From Roseburia hominis (GTDB lineage Bacteria; Bacillota; Clostridia; Lachnospirales; Lachnospiraceae), in the NCBI GenBank assembly GCA_040702975.1, contig CP159990.1, positions 186,001 to 250,000 on the forward strand: DNA of 64,000 bases, written 5' to 3'. The notes beneath the pieces are model-generated. The model was given only the letters and a program-made list of their open reading frames with translations. It had not been told where the DNA came from and did not search any database. Position 1 is the stretch's first letter. Each line of letters begins with the position of its first letter. This document shows, one piece after another, positions 17,709 through 26,015 of the stretch. The position numbers were made by a program, and so were the translations under genes.

Positions 17709-18530
17709 CTACCATTCCTGCCAGGCCGGTATCACCGGACAGCCTTGCCACGGGCCAAATACAGATACGACCTTAGCCGCCACTTGTGCCCCCTTATCCA
17801 AAGCCTGCTCAATTGATCCGGACATGCTATATTCGTAGATAAAACCTGCAATAAAGCTGTCGCCCGCTCCAACCGTATTTACCAGATTTGCCTGCACAAT
17901 TTGGCCTCTGTAAAATCTCGCGCCGTCATATGCCAGGCTTCCCTGATCTCCAAAGGTTGCAACGGCGACTTTCATTCCTCTGTCAACTTTATCTTTTAAA
18001 TACTGTTCAATATAGGCGTCTCTGCCTGCCGGGTAGGAAAAAAATCCATAATCGACGAATGGAAGAGTCTTTTCGACCAGCGGATGCTCCAATTGATTTG
18101 AGTAATCAAAGCTGATCGGAACCTGCTGCTTTTTTATATGTTCCAGTGTATTTTCTGCCATTCCCCAGATAGCACTATGAACCCAGTCGTGTTTTGTGCA
18201 AAAAGAAATATCCTCCTCATCAAAGCTCATCGTTTCCAAAACGCCTTCCAGATATTCTCCATGCACCCGGTCCAGTCCGTTCATATCCATATAGGTTACG
18301 GCCGTTGCCCCATTTTCTACTTTTAAATGGCTCACATCCAGTCCGGCCTTTTGGAGACTCTCATACATCCAACGCCCATGAAAATCACTGCCCGTCGTTG
18401 AAATCACTGAAACAGACGCTCCCAGTATTTTAAGATTGACTCCTGTGTCTACAATATTACCGGTTGGATATTTTTTATCTAATTTCGGATAAATATCAAT
18501 ACAGTTATCTCCTATTACCGCTATTTTCAT
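17709..18530 (-). CDS. frlD: Fructoselysine 6-kinase-like PfkB kinase, copy 2
   Basis: A 273-residue PfkB kinase of the FrlD type: N-terminal MKIAVIGDNCIDIYPKLDKKYPTGNIVDTGVNLK and catalytic NTVGAGDSFIAGFIYEY. It lies directly between frlB and frlC, the classical position of frlD, so it is the better candidate for the true fructoselysine kinase. Its C-terminus is longer than copy 1 and lacks the KGAW ending. An 11-bp hairpin separates it from frlB. Both copies keep the GAGD active site, so both should be active. Confidence 0.88.
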   Translation of the reverse strand: MKIAVIGDNCIDIYPKLDKKYPTGNIVDTGVNLKILGASVSVISTTGSDFHGRWMYESLQKAGLDVSHLKVENGATAVTYMDMNGLDRVHGEYLEGVLETMSFDEEDISFCTKHDWVHSAIWGMAENTLEHIKKQQVPISFDYSNQLEHPLVEKTLPFVDYGFFSYPAGRDAYIEQYLKDKVDRGMKVAVATFGDQGSLAYDGARFYRGQIVQANLVNTVGAGDSFIAGFIYEYSMSGSIEQALDKGAQVAAKVVSVFGPWQGCPVIPAWQEW

Positions 18531-18554
18531 TTCTCAATCTCCATTTTTTCAGAA

Positions 18555-18598
18555 GGGAGCAGGCATTTTCCTTCCTATCACTTTCCATGCCTGCTCCC
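18555..18598 (-). other. Intercistronic hairpin between frlB and frlD
   Basis: Perfect 11-bp stem GGGAGCAGGCA (18555-18565) and TGCCTGCTCCC (18588-18598) with a 22-nt loop. No T-run follows on the minus strand, so it is unlikely to be a full terminator. It more probably protects the upstream frlA-frlB message or gives partial read-through. Confidence 0.6.
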
Positions 18599-18614
18599 TG
18601 TACTCCGGTTCTTC

Positions 18615-19610
18615 TTAGTAATCCAACTGACGATAATATCTGCGGATAGAAAGCGGATGGCAGTTCAGCTTCTCTATGTACGCATCGATTCTCTGCGTCA
18701 CGCAGTGCATTACCATATAAGAGATCAATCCTCTAAATTCCGGGCTGATTCCCTTCAGCTCATAGTCTTTGGTGTCAATGATCGTATAACGTGAGGTAAT
18801 CTGCGGCAGGAAACGCGCTACACGTTCACATAACGGACGTTCCTCATCTTCTCCCATGAACAGTGTCACATTCGTATCCCGATCGATGATCTCCAGTGTT
18901 CCATGGAAAAATTCGGCAGCATGGATAGATTTTGTACGCAGCCACTCCTGCTCCTCTACGTAGCACATTGCATAAGAGTAGGTAGCACCCCACATATTTC
19001 CCGCGCCAATGTAGTAATGGATCGGGTCGTCCTTATGTGCGATCGCGAACTGCTCGCCAAATGCATCGGCTGCCTTCTCTACTTCTACCAGATCCTCTGC
19101 AAGATGCTCATCCAGTTCTTTATAGAAACGCTCATAATCATCAAACTCTCCGTTTCTGTACATCAGACGATGTGCCAGCATGAACAGCTTCATCTGCTCA
19201 TTCTTCGGATAAGAGAGCAGGTAGTCGGACATTTCCGCCAGCGGTGAATTTGCCTCTTCAATAAATCCTACAACGGTTGCGCCAAGTTCTTTTACTTTTT
19301 TCACGGCTTCAACCATTTCTTTTGTTGTTCCGGTAACAGATGCGATCACAACCACAGACTTATCTGTCAGACGTTTATTTCCATTTGTCAGATACTCTGC
19401 TGCGCTCTGTGTATAGAACGGCAGCGCTGATTTTCCGATGGTTCCGTCTACTACCTGCATACTGGATGCCAGAGTTCCTCCCATCCCCATAAAGTACATG
19501 CCGTCAAAACCCTTTTCAAAAAGCTCGTCTGCGATCTTTTCTACCTCGGGACGCCGTACAAGCATCCCATTTACATTGTCAAGCTGCCACTGCTCATCAA
19601 ATTTTAACAT
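18615..19610 (-). CDS. frlB: Fructoselysine-6-phosphate deglycase (SIS domain)
   Basis: A 331-residue protein with two SIS domains that splits fructoselysine 6-phosphate into glucose 6-phosphate and lysine. It is closely similar in layout to FrlB: GMYFMGMGGTLASSMQVVDG (sugar-phosphate loop), VVVIASVTGTTKEMVEAV, SIHAAEFFHGTLEIID with the catalytic glutamate and histidine, and the C-terminal helix ending RIDAYIEKLNCHPLSIRRYYRQLDY. It follows frlA after 45 bp. Together with frlA, frlC and frlD it makes a complete pathway. Confidence 0.93.
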   Translation of the reverse strand: MLKFDEQWQLDNVNGMLVRRPEVEKIADELFEKGFDGMYFMGMGGTLASSMQVVDGTIGKSALPFYTQSAAEYLTNGNKRLTDKSVVVIASVTGTTKEMVEAVKKVKELGATVVGFIEEANSPLAEMSDYLLSYPKNEQMKLFMLAHRLMYRNGEFDDYERFYKELDEHLAEDLVEVEKAADAFGEQFAIAHKDDPIHYYIGAGNMWGATYSYAMCYVEEQEWLRTKSIHAAEFFHGTLEIIDRDTNVTLFMGEDEERPLCERVARFLPQITSRYTIIDTKDYELKGISPEFRGLISYMVMHCVTQRIDAYIEKLNCHPLSIRRYYRQLDY

Positions 19611-19655
19611 TTCAAAATCCCTCTTTCTTCTTATTATAATATTGTCAGATTATGA

Positions 19656-21020
19656 TTAACCTTTCATTGCTGCCTTCTTATTCTTGCTTTCCCAGTAATA
19701 ATATACCGGAAGTCCTGTTCCAACTACGACAACCGCCGCGATGATACCCGGAATCGGTGCCCACATAAATGTGGAAACAATCAGGGTCATGGTAGTTCCC
19801 ATAGCCACTACGATCATAAGCCCCCATGCCGGCATTCTCCAGGTCGGCTTGTAATCTGCTTTTCTACGTAACAGAAGAATACTTGCAAAAGTCATAAAGT
19901 TTTTCACGAGCGCTACCAGTGTAAAATATCCCAGCAGATCGGAAAGTGATCCCGCGAATACCATGATGATCGCTACTGCACTCTCGATAAACAATGCTAC
20001 ATACGGTGTTTCCCACTCTTTATGGATCTTGCCAAAAGCTTTAAAGAAGAGGCCGTCTTTTGCCATTGCATATGGCATACGTGCGGAAAACATGATCTGG
20101 CTGGATAACACGCCAATGATAACGATTACCGCGCACACGCCGGTAATAGTACCTGCCGCTTTTCCGATCATCGGAATCTGGGCTGCCGCGTCAGCGATCG
20201 GAGCGCTGCTGTTCGCCAGCTCATCGATCGGCAGAAGACCCGTTGCAACAAATGACAGTAACAGGTAAAGCAAACTTACTACGCCTACTGAAATAATTAA
20301 GGCGCGCGGCATATTTTTGTGTGGATCTTTAATCTCGCCGCCCATGTAGCAGACTGCACTCATACCATCAAAGGACCATGTCGTTGCCGAGATCGCACCA
20401 AGTAAGGTTGCAAAGCCGGCGGAAGCTCCCGCCGCTGCCGGCGCTGTGATCAGATCGCCTTTTATGTAGAAGATTCCGACTCCAATCAAAAGAATGAACG
20501 GTAAGATCTTAAAAGCTGTAATAAATGTCTGGAACTTTCCGCCGCCTTCTACGCTTCGTGCGTGTAAAAACGTAAATCCAACAATCAACGCAACCGCAAC
20601 AAACTTCAATACAATACCGTCCCACCCCAAAAGAAATCCAACATAGTTTGCTGCTGCAAGCGCCATAACTGCGATTGCATTGGAATCTGTCGCCCAGAAA
20701 CTGATCCAGCCGGTAAGGAACGCTAACGGTCTGGAACCTGCCTCGCGGAAATATACGTACTGCCCGCCGTCTTCCGGATAAGCCGTCGCCAGCTCTGCAT
20801 AACACAGATTGGCCGGAACATTGATAATACCTCCGATAACAAACGCTAACAACATGATAATCGCTGTGTGGCTCGCTGCCGCCACCTCGCCTAATGACGA
20901 GAATATACCCGACCCAATCGTACTGCCTACACTGAGGGCCACTGCTGCGCCAAGCCCTAATTTTCTCTTCAATTCAACCTGATTCCCTATCGGCTGAACC
21001 TTTTCTTGTGTTTGTGCCAT
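19656..21020 (-). CDS. frlA: FrlA-type APC-family permease
   Basis: A 454-residue, twelve-helix amino acid/polyamine/organocation permease, probably importing fructoselysine or psicoselysine. The first helix carries the APC motif ALSVGSTIGSGIFSSLGEV, and later segments include the helix-6 region TWSFDGMSAVCYMGGEIKDPHKNMPRA. It is the first gene of the frl operon, with AAAGGAGGTAAAGTGCG before the ATG and a good promoter. Assignment to FrlA rather than another APC member rests on the operon partners. Confidence 0.88.
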   Translation of the reverse strand: MAQTQEKVQPIGNQVELKRKLGLGAAVALSVGSTIGSGIFSSLGEVAAASHTAIIMLLAFVIGGIINVPANLCYAELATAYPEDGGQYVYFREAGSRPLAFLTGWISFWATDSNAIAVMALAAANYVGFLLGWDGIVLKFVAVALIVGFTFLHARSVEGGGKFQTFITAFKILPFILLIGVGIFYIKGDLITAPAAAGASAGFATLLGAISATTWSFDGMSAVCYMGGEIKDPHKNMPRALIISVGVVSLLYLLLSFVATGLLPIDELANSSAPIADAAAQIPMIGKAAGTITGVCAVIVIIGVLSSQIMFSARMPYAMAKDGLFFKAFGKIHKEWETPYVALFIESAVAIIMVFAGSLSDLLGYFTLVALVKNFMTFASILLLRRKADYKPTWRMPAWGLMIVVAMGTTMTLIVSTFMWAPIPGIIAAVVVVGTGLPVYYYWESKNKKAAMKG

Positions 21021-21074
21021 CGCACTTTACCTCCTTTTATTTAGATGAGTTTGCGTGATTTCGGTACCAAATCT

Positions 21075-21109
21075 GATTACATATTAATCTTATAGATGAA
21101 TTTTGTCAA
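21075..21109 (-). promoter_or_regulatory. frlA promoter with overlapping palindrome
   Basis: Minus strand TTGACA (21104-21109), 17-bp spacer, TAATAT (21081-21086). A palindrome GATTA-5 bp-TAATC (21075-21089) covers the -10 box, a good place for a GntR-type repressor. The leader to the ATG is about 55 nt and contains a GGTACC palindrome at 21063-21068. Confidence 0.75.
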
Positions 21110-21504
21110 TATAAAACCAATTATTTTCTGTTTTTCAGTTCATTTCCACAAATACACCGTCTCTGTTTTATAATAATTGCACAATAAATTCCTTCTTTTC
21201 AAGCCTTTTCTCCCCTTCAAATCAATTATTATATAAATAACATTCCTAAAAAATAAACCAGATAACTTCCTCTAAACTTGATGGATTCTAAAAATCATAT
21301 ACTTCCTTAGCATAATCCAGATGATTTTTATACCAGTTACCCTTCTCTTTTTTATGAACAACTTATATTTTCTTCCATTTTGTTCGAAAAGTATACCTTT
21401 TCCGAGTCATTTATTATACAAAATTCCAAGTTATTTAAACCAATCCACTCACCATTCGGTATAACGTCTCACATCTTTCCAGGTTTCAAGCCCAATTTGA
21501 TATG
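21110..21504. other. Non-coding divergent region between frlA and gntR promoters
   Basis: About 395 bp of A+T-rich sequence between two divergent promoters. It holds no convincing reading frame or RNA gene. TAAG/CTTAG half-sites resembling the operator at 21526-21543 occur (for example near 21276 and 21304-21310), so it may carry extra regulator sites, but none is certain. Confidence 0.5.
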
Positions 21505-21543
21505 TTGACATTTTTTTATAGATGTTCTAAGATGATACTTAGA
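21505..21543 (+). promoter_or_regulatory. gntR promoter and perfect palindromic operator
   Basis: TTGACA (21505-21510), 17-bp spacer, TAAGAT (21528-21533). The perfect palindrome TCTAAG-ATGATA-CTTAGA (21526-21543) overlaps the -10 and the transcription start, as expected for autoregulation by the GntR protein encoded just downstream. Confidence 0.8.
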
Positions 21544-21576
21544 CGACAAAATATACAAATTTGAGGAAAATCTGCT

Positions 21577-22311
21577 ATGAAAATAGAATATCAAAAGCCT
21601 CGCGATGAGGCTATCGAAAAAATTGAAAACTATATTATAAAGAACGGATTACAGGCAGATGATCAGCTTCCTTCGGAGCGGAAGATGTGCGAAATGTGGA
21701 ATTTCAATCGTACGACGCTCAGAAGTGCAATCAAGCAATTGATCTCACAGGGAATAATTTATAATAAGACCGGTTCAGGCACCTATGTAGCAAGGGAAAA
21801 AGTAATACGCAATCTCCGCGATATCAAAGGGTTGCACCAGGCTGCCGTCGAAGCACAAAGAGAAATCACAAGCCAGATACTTGGTTTAAAGCTTTGCGAG
21901 ACCTCTAAGAATATCGGTCAAAAGATGAAACTGCCTTTGGGGCACAAAGTCTGGCGGCTGGAACGGGTCAGAAGTCTTGATGGAGTACCGGTAACGATAT
22001 CCACCATTTTTCTGGACGCGAAACGTTTTCCGGGGCTCGATGAACATGATTTATCCAACGCCTCCCTCTATACGATTCTCAGACAATTTTACGGGGTAGA
22101 GGCGCAGAGCGGTTATGAAAAGTTAAGCATTTCCAGTTGTGATGAGAGAGAGGCACAATATCTGGCGGTAGAGCAGGGGAGCCCGGTTATATACCAATCG
22201 GGCGTTACCAGCGACAGCGAAGACCGAATCTTTGAATATTTTAAGGAGATTACCAGATCCGAGTACGTTTGCTTCGCCAGTGAACTGACTCGAAAACCGG
22301 CCACTTCATAG
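21577..22311 (+). CDS. GntR-family regulator with UTRA domain (paralogue 2 of pair B)
   Basis: A 244-residue HutC-type repressor, divergent from frlA. Winged helix at residues ~1-72 (QLPSERKMCEMWNFNRTTLRSAIKQLISQGIIYNKTGSGTYVA), then a UTRA domain with the EHDLSNASLYTIL block. It is collinear with the regulator at 14681-15436. It begins a two-gene plus-strand unit with the next GntR gene and has a palindrome over its own promoter. By position it is a candidate FrlR, the fructoselysine-responsive repressor of frlA. Confidence 0.88.
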   Translation: MKIEYQKPRDEAIEKIENYIIKNGLQADDQLPSERKMCEMWNFNRTTLRSAIKQLISQGIIYNKTGSGTYVAREKVIRNLRDIKGLHQAAVEAQREITSQILGLKLCETSKNIGQKMKLPLGHKVWRLERVRSLDGVPVTISTIFLDAKRFPGLDEHDLSNASLYTILRQFYGVEAQSGYEKLSISSCDEREAQYLAVEQGSPVIYQSGVTSDSEDRIFEYFKEITRSEYVCFASELTRKPATS

Positions 22312-22355
22312 ACTTAGTACACCACCAACATACATTCAAAAAGGAGGCGTTTATT

Positions 22356-23084
22356 TTGTCAGGAATAACAGAAATCGATTATCAGGCTCCGATGTACGTA
22401 CAGCTCCGCGAAGTTATACGTTCCAAAATAGAAGATGGAGAGTATGCACCCGGAACAGCGATACCCACGGAGAATGTACTCGCAGAGACCTACGGAATAA
22501 ACCGCCTGACGGTTCGCAGTGCGGTCGACACGCTGGTAAAGGAAGGGCTGCTAAAACGTGTCCAGGGAAAAGGAGTCTATGTATTGTCCAAATACGAACG
22601 GGATCTGGAAGTGCTGGGCGGTTTCACTCAGACGATGAATGAGCAGAATGTCCGTGCGGGCAAAAAGATCTTATTGCGCGGGCAAAGGCGGGCTGGTGAA
22701 AAATATGCCTCAATCTTTCAGATTGATGAGGATGATGACATTTATTATATTAAACGTTTAGACTATGCTGATGATGAGGCGATTGCCATTCAGGAAATCT
22801 ATATCCCATACAATTTAGTGCCGAATATAGATGACATCGATATTTCCGTATTCAGCATGCTCGAAATCTACAAATTTTATGGGATAAATCCCACCAGAGC
22901 ATGGCAGGTTCTGGATTTGGTACAGTTGGCTCAATCAGATGCGCGAATGATAAATATCACGAAAGATGACACGGTATTTCTGTTCTCCTGCACGACATAT
23001 GACGAAAACAAGCGGGTTATCGAATACTCAAGATCCTATACTCGGGGAGATAAATGTAGTTTTACCGTTCATTTTCACAAGTAA
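22356..23084 (+). CDS. GntR-family regulator with UTRA domain (paralogue 2 of pair A)
   Basis: A 242-residue HutC-type regulator collinear with the one at 13066-13794. Winged-helix domain in the first ~78 residues (TENVLAETYGINRLTVRSAVDTLVKEGLLKRVQGKGVYV) and a UTRA domain. The start is TTG at 22356, with AAAGGAGG eight bases upstream, 44 bp after the preceding gntR stop, so the two are co-transcribed. Two different GntR/UTRA repressors in one unit suggest that two effectors, perhaps two Amadori phosphates, are sensed. Confidence 0.87.
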   Translation: MSGITEIDYQAPMYVQLREVIRSKIEDGEYAPGTAIPTENVLAETYGINRLTVRSAVDTLVKEGLLKRVQGKGVYVLSKYERDLEVLGGFTQTMNEQNVRAGKKILLRGQRRAGEKYASIFQIDEDDDIYYIKRLDYADDEAIAIQEIYIPYNLVPNIDDIDISVFSMLEIYKFYGINPTRAWQVLDLVQLAQSDARMINITKDDTVFLFSCTTYDENKRVIEYSRSYTRGDKCSFTVHFHK

Positions 23085-23096
23085 AATTCCTTAAAA

Positions 23097-23135
23097 ATAC
23101 ATATAAGGGCAACCTTTGGTTACCCTTATATGTAT
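23097..23135 (-). terminator. Terminator shared by the gntR pair and the DUF1016 gene
   Basis: Long hairpin: ATACATATAAGGG (23097-23109) with CCCTTATATGTAT (23123-23135), then AACC/GGTT around a TTT loop with one internal mismatch. On the minus strand it is followed by TTTTT, so it ends the nuclease transcript; the stem can also block plus-strand read-through. Confidence 0.75.
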
Positions 23136-23209
23136 CGTCATAGTTGCTAAAACAGCAAACTGCCTTACAAAAAATCAAAATCCCCTGTAATCAGAATCTG
23201 TAAGCCAAT

Positions 23210-24268
23210 TTATTCAGCCAACTCATTTTCTATTTCTTCAACCGTCGGCAAGCTGCTCTTAAATTCCTCACGAAGCACCTTTGTCAATTCATATTCCGCG
23301 ATTCCGATTGGTTGTGAGATATCATCAAGAGCATATTCCGCAACAACATCATCTTTATCTTTACAGATAAGTATACCTATTGTTGGATTGTCCTGTTTCG
23401 TTTTCATCTGTTTATTAACGGCGGTTACATAAAAGTTTAATTTACCCGCAAATTCTGGCTTGAATTTCTCCGTTTTCAACTCCACGACAACATAGCAATG
23501 TAGACGGACATGATAAAAAAGTAAGTCCATATAAAAATCACTTTCTCCAACATGCAAATGTACCTGCCTGCCCAAATATGAAAATCCTGTGCCCAATTCC
23601 AACAGGAACTGTGTAATCTGGTTAATGAGAGCAGCCTCTAATTCTTTTTCATTATACTCTTCACGCAATGTCAGGAAGTCAAAATTGTATGGATTTTTCA
23701 ATGTCTGCTCCGCCAAATCAGACTGCGGCTCTGGTAACTTTAACTGGAAATTGGTAATAGCTTTCCCCTGTCGGCTATATAAATCACTATCTATCTGATG
23801 CTCCAAGACAGTCCTGCTCCATCCGTTATCCATTGTTTTTTGCACATAGAACAAAGCTTCTTGGATATTTTTACATTTATACATAATCCTCTGATTATGG
23901 CCCCAAGGAATTCCTTTTACCATTTTTTCAATCAGTTCCATTTGGCTTACAGCCTGTAAGCCATTTTCATCGGAGTTGTAAAATGTGTACCAATAACGTA
24001 TGCTTTTCAAATTTTGCACGGAAAAGCCTGACATATCGGGAAAAGTTTTCTTCAAATCCCTGCTCATTGTTGTAAGAAACGCATCACCCCATTTGGCATG
24101 TTTCTGTTTTGTAACAATATCTCTGCCTATATCCCAGTACAAATCAAGCACCTCATAATTCACTTTAACAGAAGCTTTTATCTGACTATGCTTTATCTTA
24201 TTCTTTATATTTTCTATCCATGTCTTGTATTCGTCATCCACAACAAAGCCGACCTCTCTATCTGCCAC
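23210..24268 (-). CDS. DUF1016 (YhcG-like) PD-(D/E)XK nuclease family protein
   Basis: A protein of about 352 residues. The N-terminal DUF1016 helical domain (LDLYWDIGRDIVTKQKHAKWGDAFLTTMSRDLKKTFPDMSGFSVQNLKSIRYWYTFY) is followed by a C-terminal nuclease domain with the signature ESDFYMDLLFYHVRLHCYVVVELKTEKFKPEFAGKLNFYV; catalytic D, E and K are visible. The start chosen is GTG at 24266-24268 with GGAGG 7 bp upstream; a longer frame to 24337 has no SD. Family members are accessory, sometimes defence-linked nucleases. Flanked by the frl regulators and rsmI, with no partner gene. Confidence 0.85.
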   Translation of the reverse strand: MADREVGFVVDDEYKTWIENIKNKIKHSQIKASVKVNYEVLDLYWDIGRDIVTKQKHAKWGDAFLTTMSRDLKKTFPDMSGFSVQNLKSIRYWYTFYNSDENGLQAVSQMELIEKMVKGIPWGHNQRIMYKCKNIQEALFYVQKTMDNGWSRTVLEHQIDSDLYSRQGKAITNFQLKLPEPQSDLAEQTLKNPYNFDFLTLREEYNEKELEAALINQITQFLLELGTGFSYLGRQVHLHVGESDFYMDLLFYHVRLHCYVVVELKTEKFKPEFAGKLNFYVTAVNKQMKTKQDNPTIGILICKDKDDVVAEYALDDISQPIGIAEYELTKVLREEFKSSLPTVEEIENELAE

Positions 24269-24418
24269 GTATATTCCTCCAATCAGTATATCCCATACAG
24301 AGTTTGCATATTCGGTCTTTATTGTAGCATACGACAATAAATTTTTCCACTCTGCAAATGGTTAAAGACGGCATAAGGGACACTTCCTTATGTGAAGTGC
24401 CCCTTTCACAGCCACTTT

Positions 24419-25258
24419 TTATAAAAGAGCCTTATACACGTCTCTCTTCCCCATTCCGCGGTCCTTTGCCACCTGCTTCATGGCTTCCTTCTTCTCCATT
24501 CCCTGCCCCAGATAATATTCCATATGCTCAGGAATGCTCATTTTCTCCCATTCGTCCCGCTTTTCCTGCACGATCTGATCCCGACTCTTTCCCTCGATGA
24601 CCAGAACGCATTCCCCTTTCGGTTCATTACTCTCATAATAAGAAAACGCCTCTGCAAATGTGGTGCGAAATGCCGTCTCATGCTTCTTCGTGAGCTCCCG
24701 GCACACGGTAAGACGCCGTTCTTCCCCCAGCACTTCCCCCAGTTCCCTAAGCGTTCTGACCAAACGGTGCGGCGCCTCATAGACTATCATCGTCCGGGTT
24801 TCCTCCGCAAGCTCCGAAAGTACCATTTGCCGCTCCTTCTTATCTGCCGGCAGAAAGGCTTCAAATGCAAACCGTCTGGTAGAAAGTCCCGATAACGTAA
24901 GCGCCGTAATACAGGCAGCCGCCCCCGGAAGGGAAGTCACAGGAACTCCCGCCTCATAGCACATCTGCACCAGTTCCTCCCCCGGGTCAGAAATCCCCGG
25001 CGTTCCGGCATCCGTGATCAGCGCGATATTTTCCCCCGCAAGCAGACGCTCCACCAGCTTATGTCCCTTCTCGATCCTGTTATACTCGTGATAACTCGTC
25101 ATCGGCGTTTTAATTTCAAAATGATTCAGCAGCTTGATACTGTTTCTCGTATCCTCCGCCGCGATCAGATCCACTTCTTTTAAGGTACGGATTACCCGAA
25201 ACGTCATATCTTCCAGATTCCCGATCGGGGTCGCACATAAATATAATGTTCCTGCCAT
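24419..25258 (-). CDS. rsmI: 16S rRNA (cytidine-1402-2'-O)-methyltransferase
   Basis: A 279-residue SAM-dependent tetrapyrrole-methylase-fold enzyme that 2'-O-methylates C1402 of 16S rRNA. Family marks: GTLYLCATPIGNLEDMTFR, DLIAAEDTRNSIKLLNHF, ALITDAGTPGISDPGEELV, and PGAAACITALTLSGLSTRRFAFEAFLP. The ATG at 25256-25258 has GGAGG upstream; a 24-codon-longer frame overlaps trmN6 and is rejected. It directly follows trmN6, as in Bacillus and many Clostridia. Confidence 0.95.
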   Translation of the reverse strand: MAGTLYLCATPIGNLEDMTFRVIRTLKEVDLIAAEDTRNSIKLLNHFEIKTPMTSYHEYNRIEKGHKLVERLLAGENIALITDAGTPGISDPGEELVQMCYEAGVPVTSLPGAAACITALTLSGLSTRRFAFEAFLPADKKERQMVLSELAEETRTMIVYEAPHRLVRTLRELGEVLGEERRLTVCRELTKKHETAFRTTFAEAFSYYESNEPKGECVLVIEGKSRDQIVQEKRDEWEKMSIPEHMEYYLGQGMEKKEAMKQVAKDRGMGKRDVYKALL

Positions 25259-25259
25259 C

Positions 25260-26015
25260 TTATACTCCTCCGGTCCCGTCCATTCCGTAATGCTCCAGCA
25301 CTTCCTTCGTATACCGCCCGTCCTTCTCATAAATGATCAGCGGCGGTTCCACCGTCATACGCGGTTTCCCATTCCGGATCCCTTCCACCAGAACCATATT
25401 CGGCTCCTTATCCACATACGGGTACACCAGCCGCATGCGTTTCGGCTCCAGATTCACCCTGCACATTCCTTCCAGAATCTCTGCCAAACGGAACGGACGG
25501 TGCACCATATAGAATCTTCCCTGGGGTTTCACGATTCTGGCGCTCTCCCGCAACACATCTTCCAAAGTACACAGGACCTCATGCCGCGCGATCGCCTTGG
25601 CGCTCTCGGGATTGGCCAGCCCGTGGCCTCCAATCATGTACGGCGGGTTCGTACTTACCACGTCAAAAGAAGAACCGCCAAATAGTTCCGACGCCTCCCG
25701 TATATCCCCCGTGACGATCGACACACGCCCCGTAAGCCCATTATGCTCTACGCTCCGCCTTGCCATGTCTGCGCTTTCTTCCTGAATCTCCAGCCCGGTA
25801 AAATGCTCTCCCGCAGTCTTTGCAGCGAAAAGAATCGGGAGAATACCCGTTCCTGTCCCCAGATCAAGAACACATTCTCCCGTCTTCACTCTGGCAAATG
25901 CCGAAAGCAGCACCGCGTCCATTCCAAAACAGAAACGCCCCGGGTGCTGGATAATCTCATAACCCTTTATCTGTAAATCGTCTAACCTCTCTCCCGGTTT
26001 CAGATTAGTTGTCAT
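25260..26015 (-). CDS. trmN6: tRNA1(Val) (adenine-37-N6)-methyltransferase
   Basis: A 251-residue Rossmann-fold methyltransferase of the TrmN6/YfiC type. It shows the SAM motif VLDLGTGTGILPILFA, the substrate-loop NPPYMIGG (the NPPY signature of N6-adenine enzymes), and the upstream QHPGRFCFGMDAVLLSAFA block. It modifies A37 of tRNA1Val. It overlaps ricT by 11 bp and precedes rsmI by one base, so it is co-translated in the holB-ricT-trmN6-rsmI operon. Confidence 0.93.
   Translation of the reverse strand: MTTNLKPGERLDDLQIKGYEIIQHPGRFCFGMDAVLLSAFARVKTGECVLDLGTGTGILPILFAAKTAGEHFTGLEIQEESADMARRSVEHNGLTGRVSIVTGDIREASELFGGSSFDVVSTNPPYMIGGHGLANPESAKAIARHEVLCTLEDVLRESARIVKPQGRFYMVHRPFRLAEILEGMCRVNLEPKRMRLVYPYVDKEPNMVLVEGIRNGKPRMTVEPPLIIYEKDGRYTKEVLEHYGMDGTGGV

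Noticed and set aside
23210..24268. Multi-gene restriction or defence system around the DUF1016 nuclease
   Set aside because: No methyltransferase, specificity or partner gene is adjacent; it stands alone between the frl regulators and rsmI.
24375..24405. Inverted repeat AAGGGACACTTC/GAAGTGCCCCTT after rsmI as terminator
   Set aside because: It has a mismatch and lacks a T-run on the relevant strand, so it is not listed as a firm terminator.
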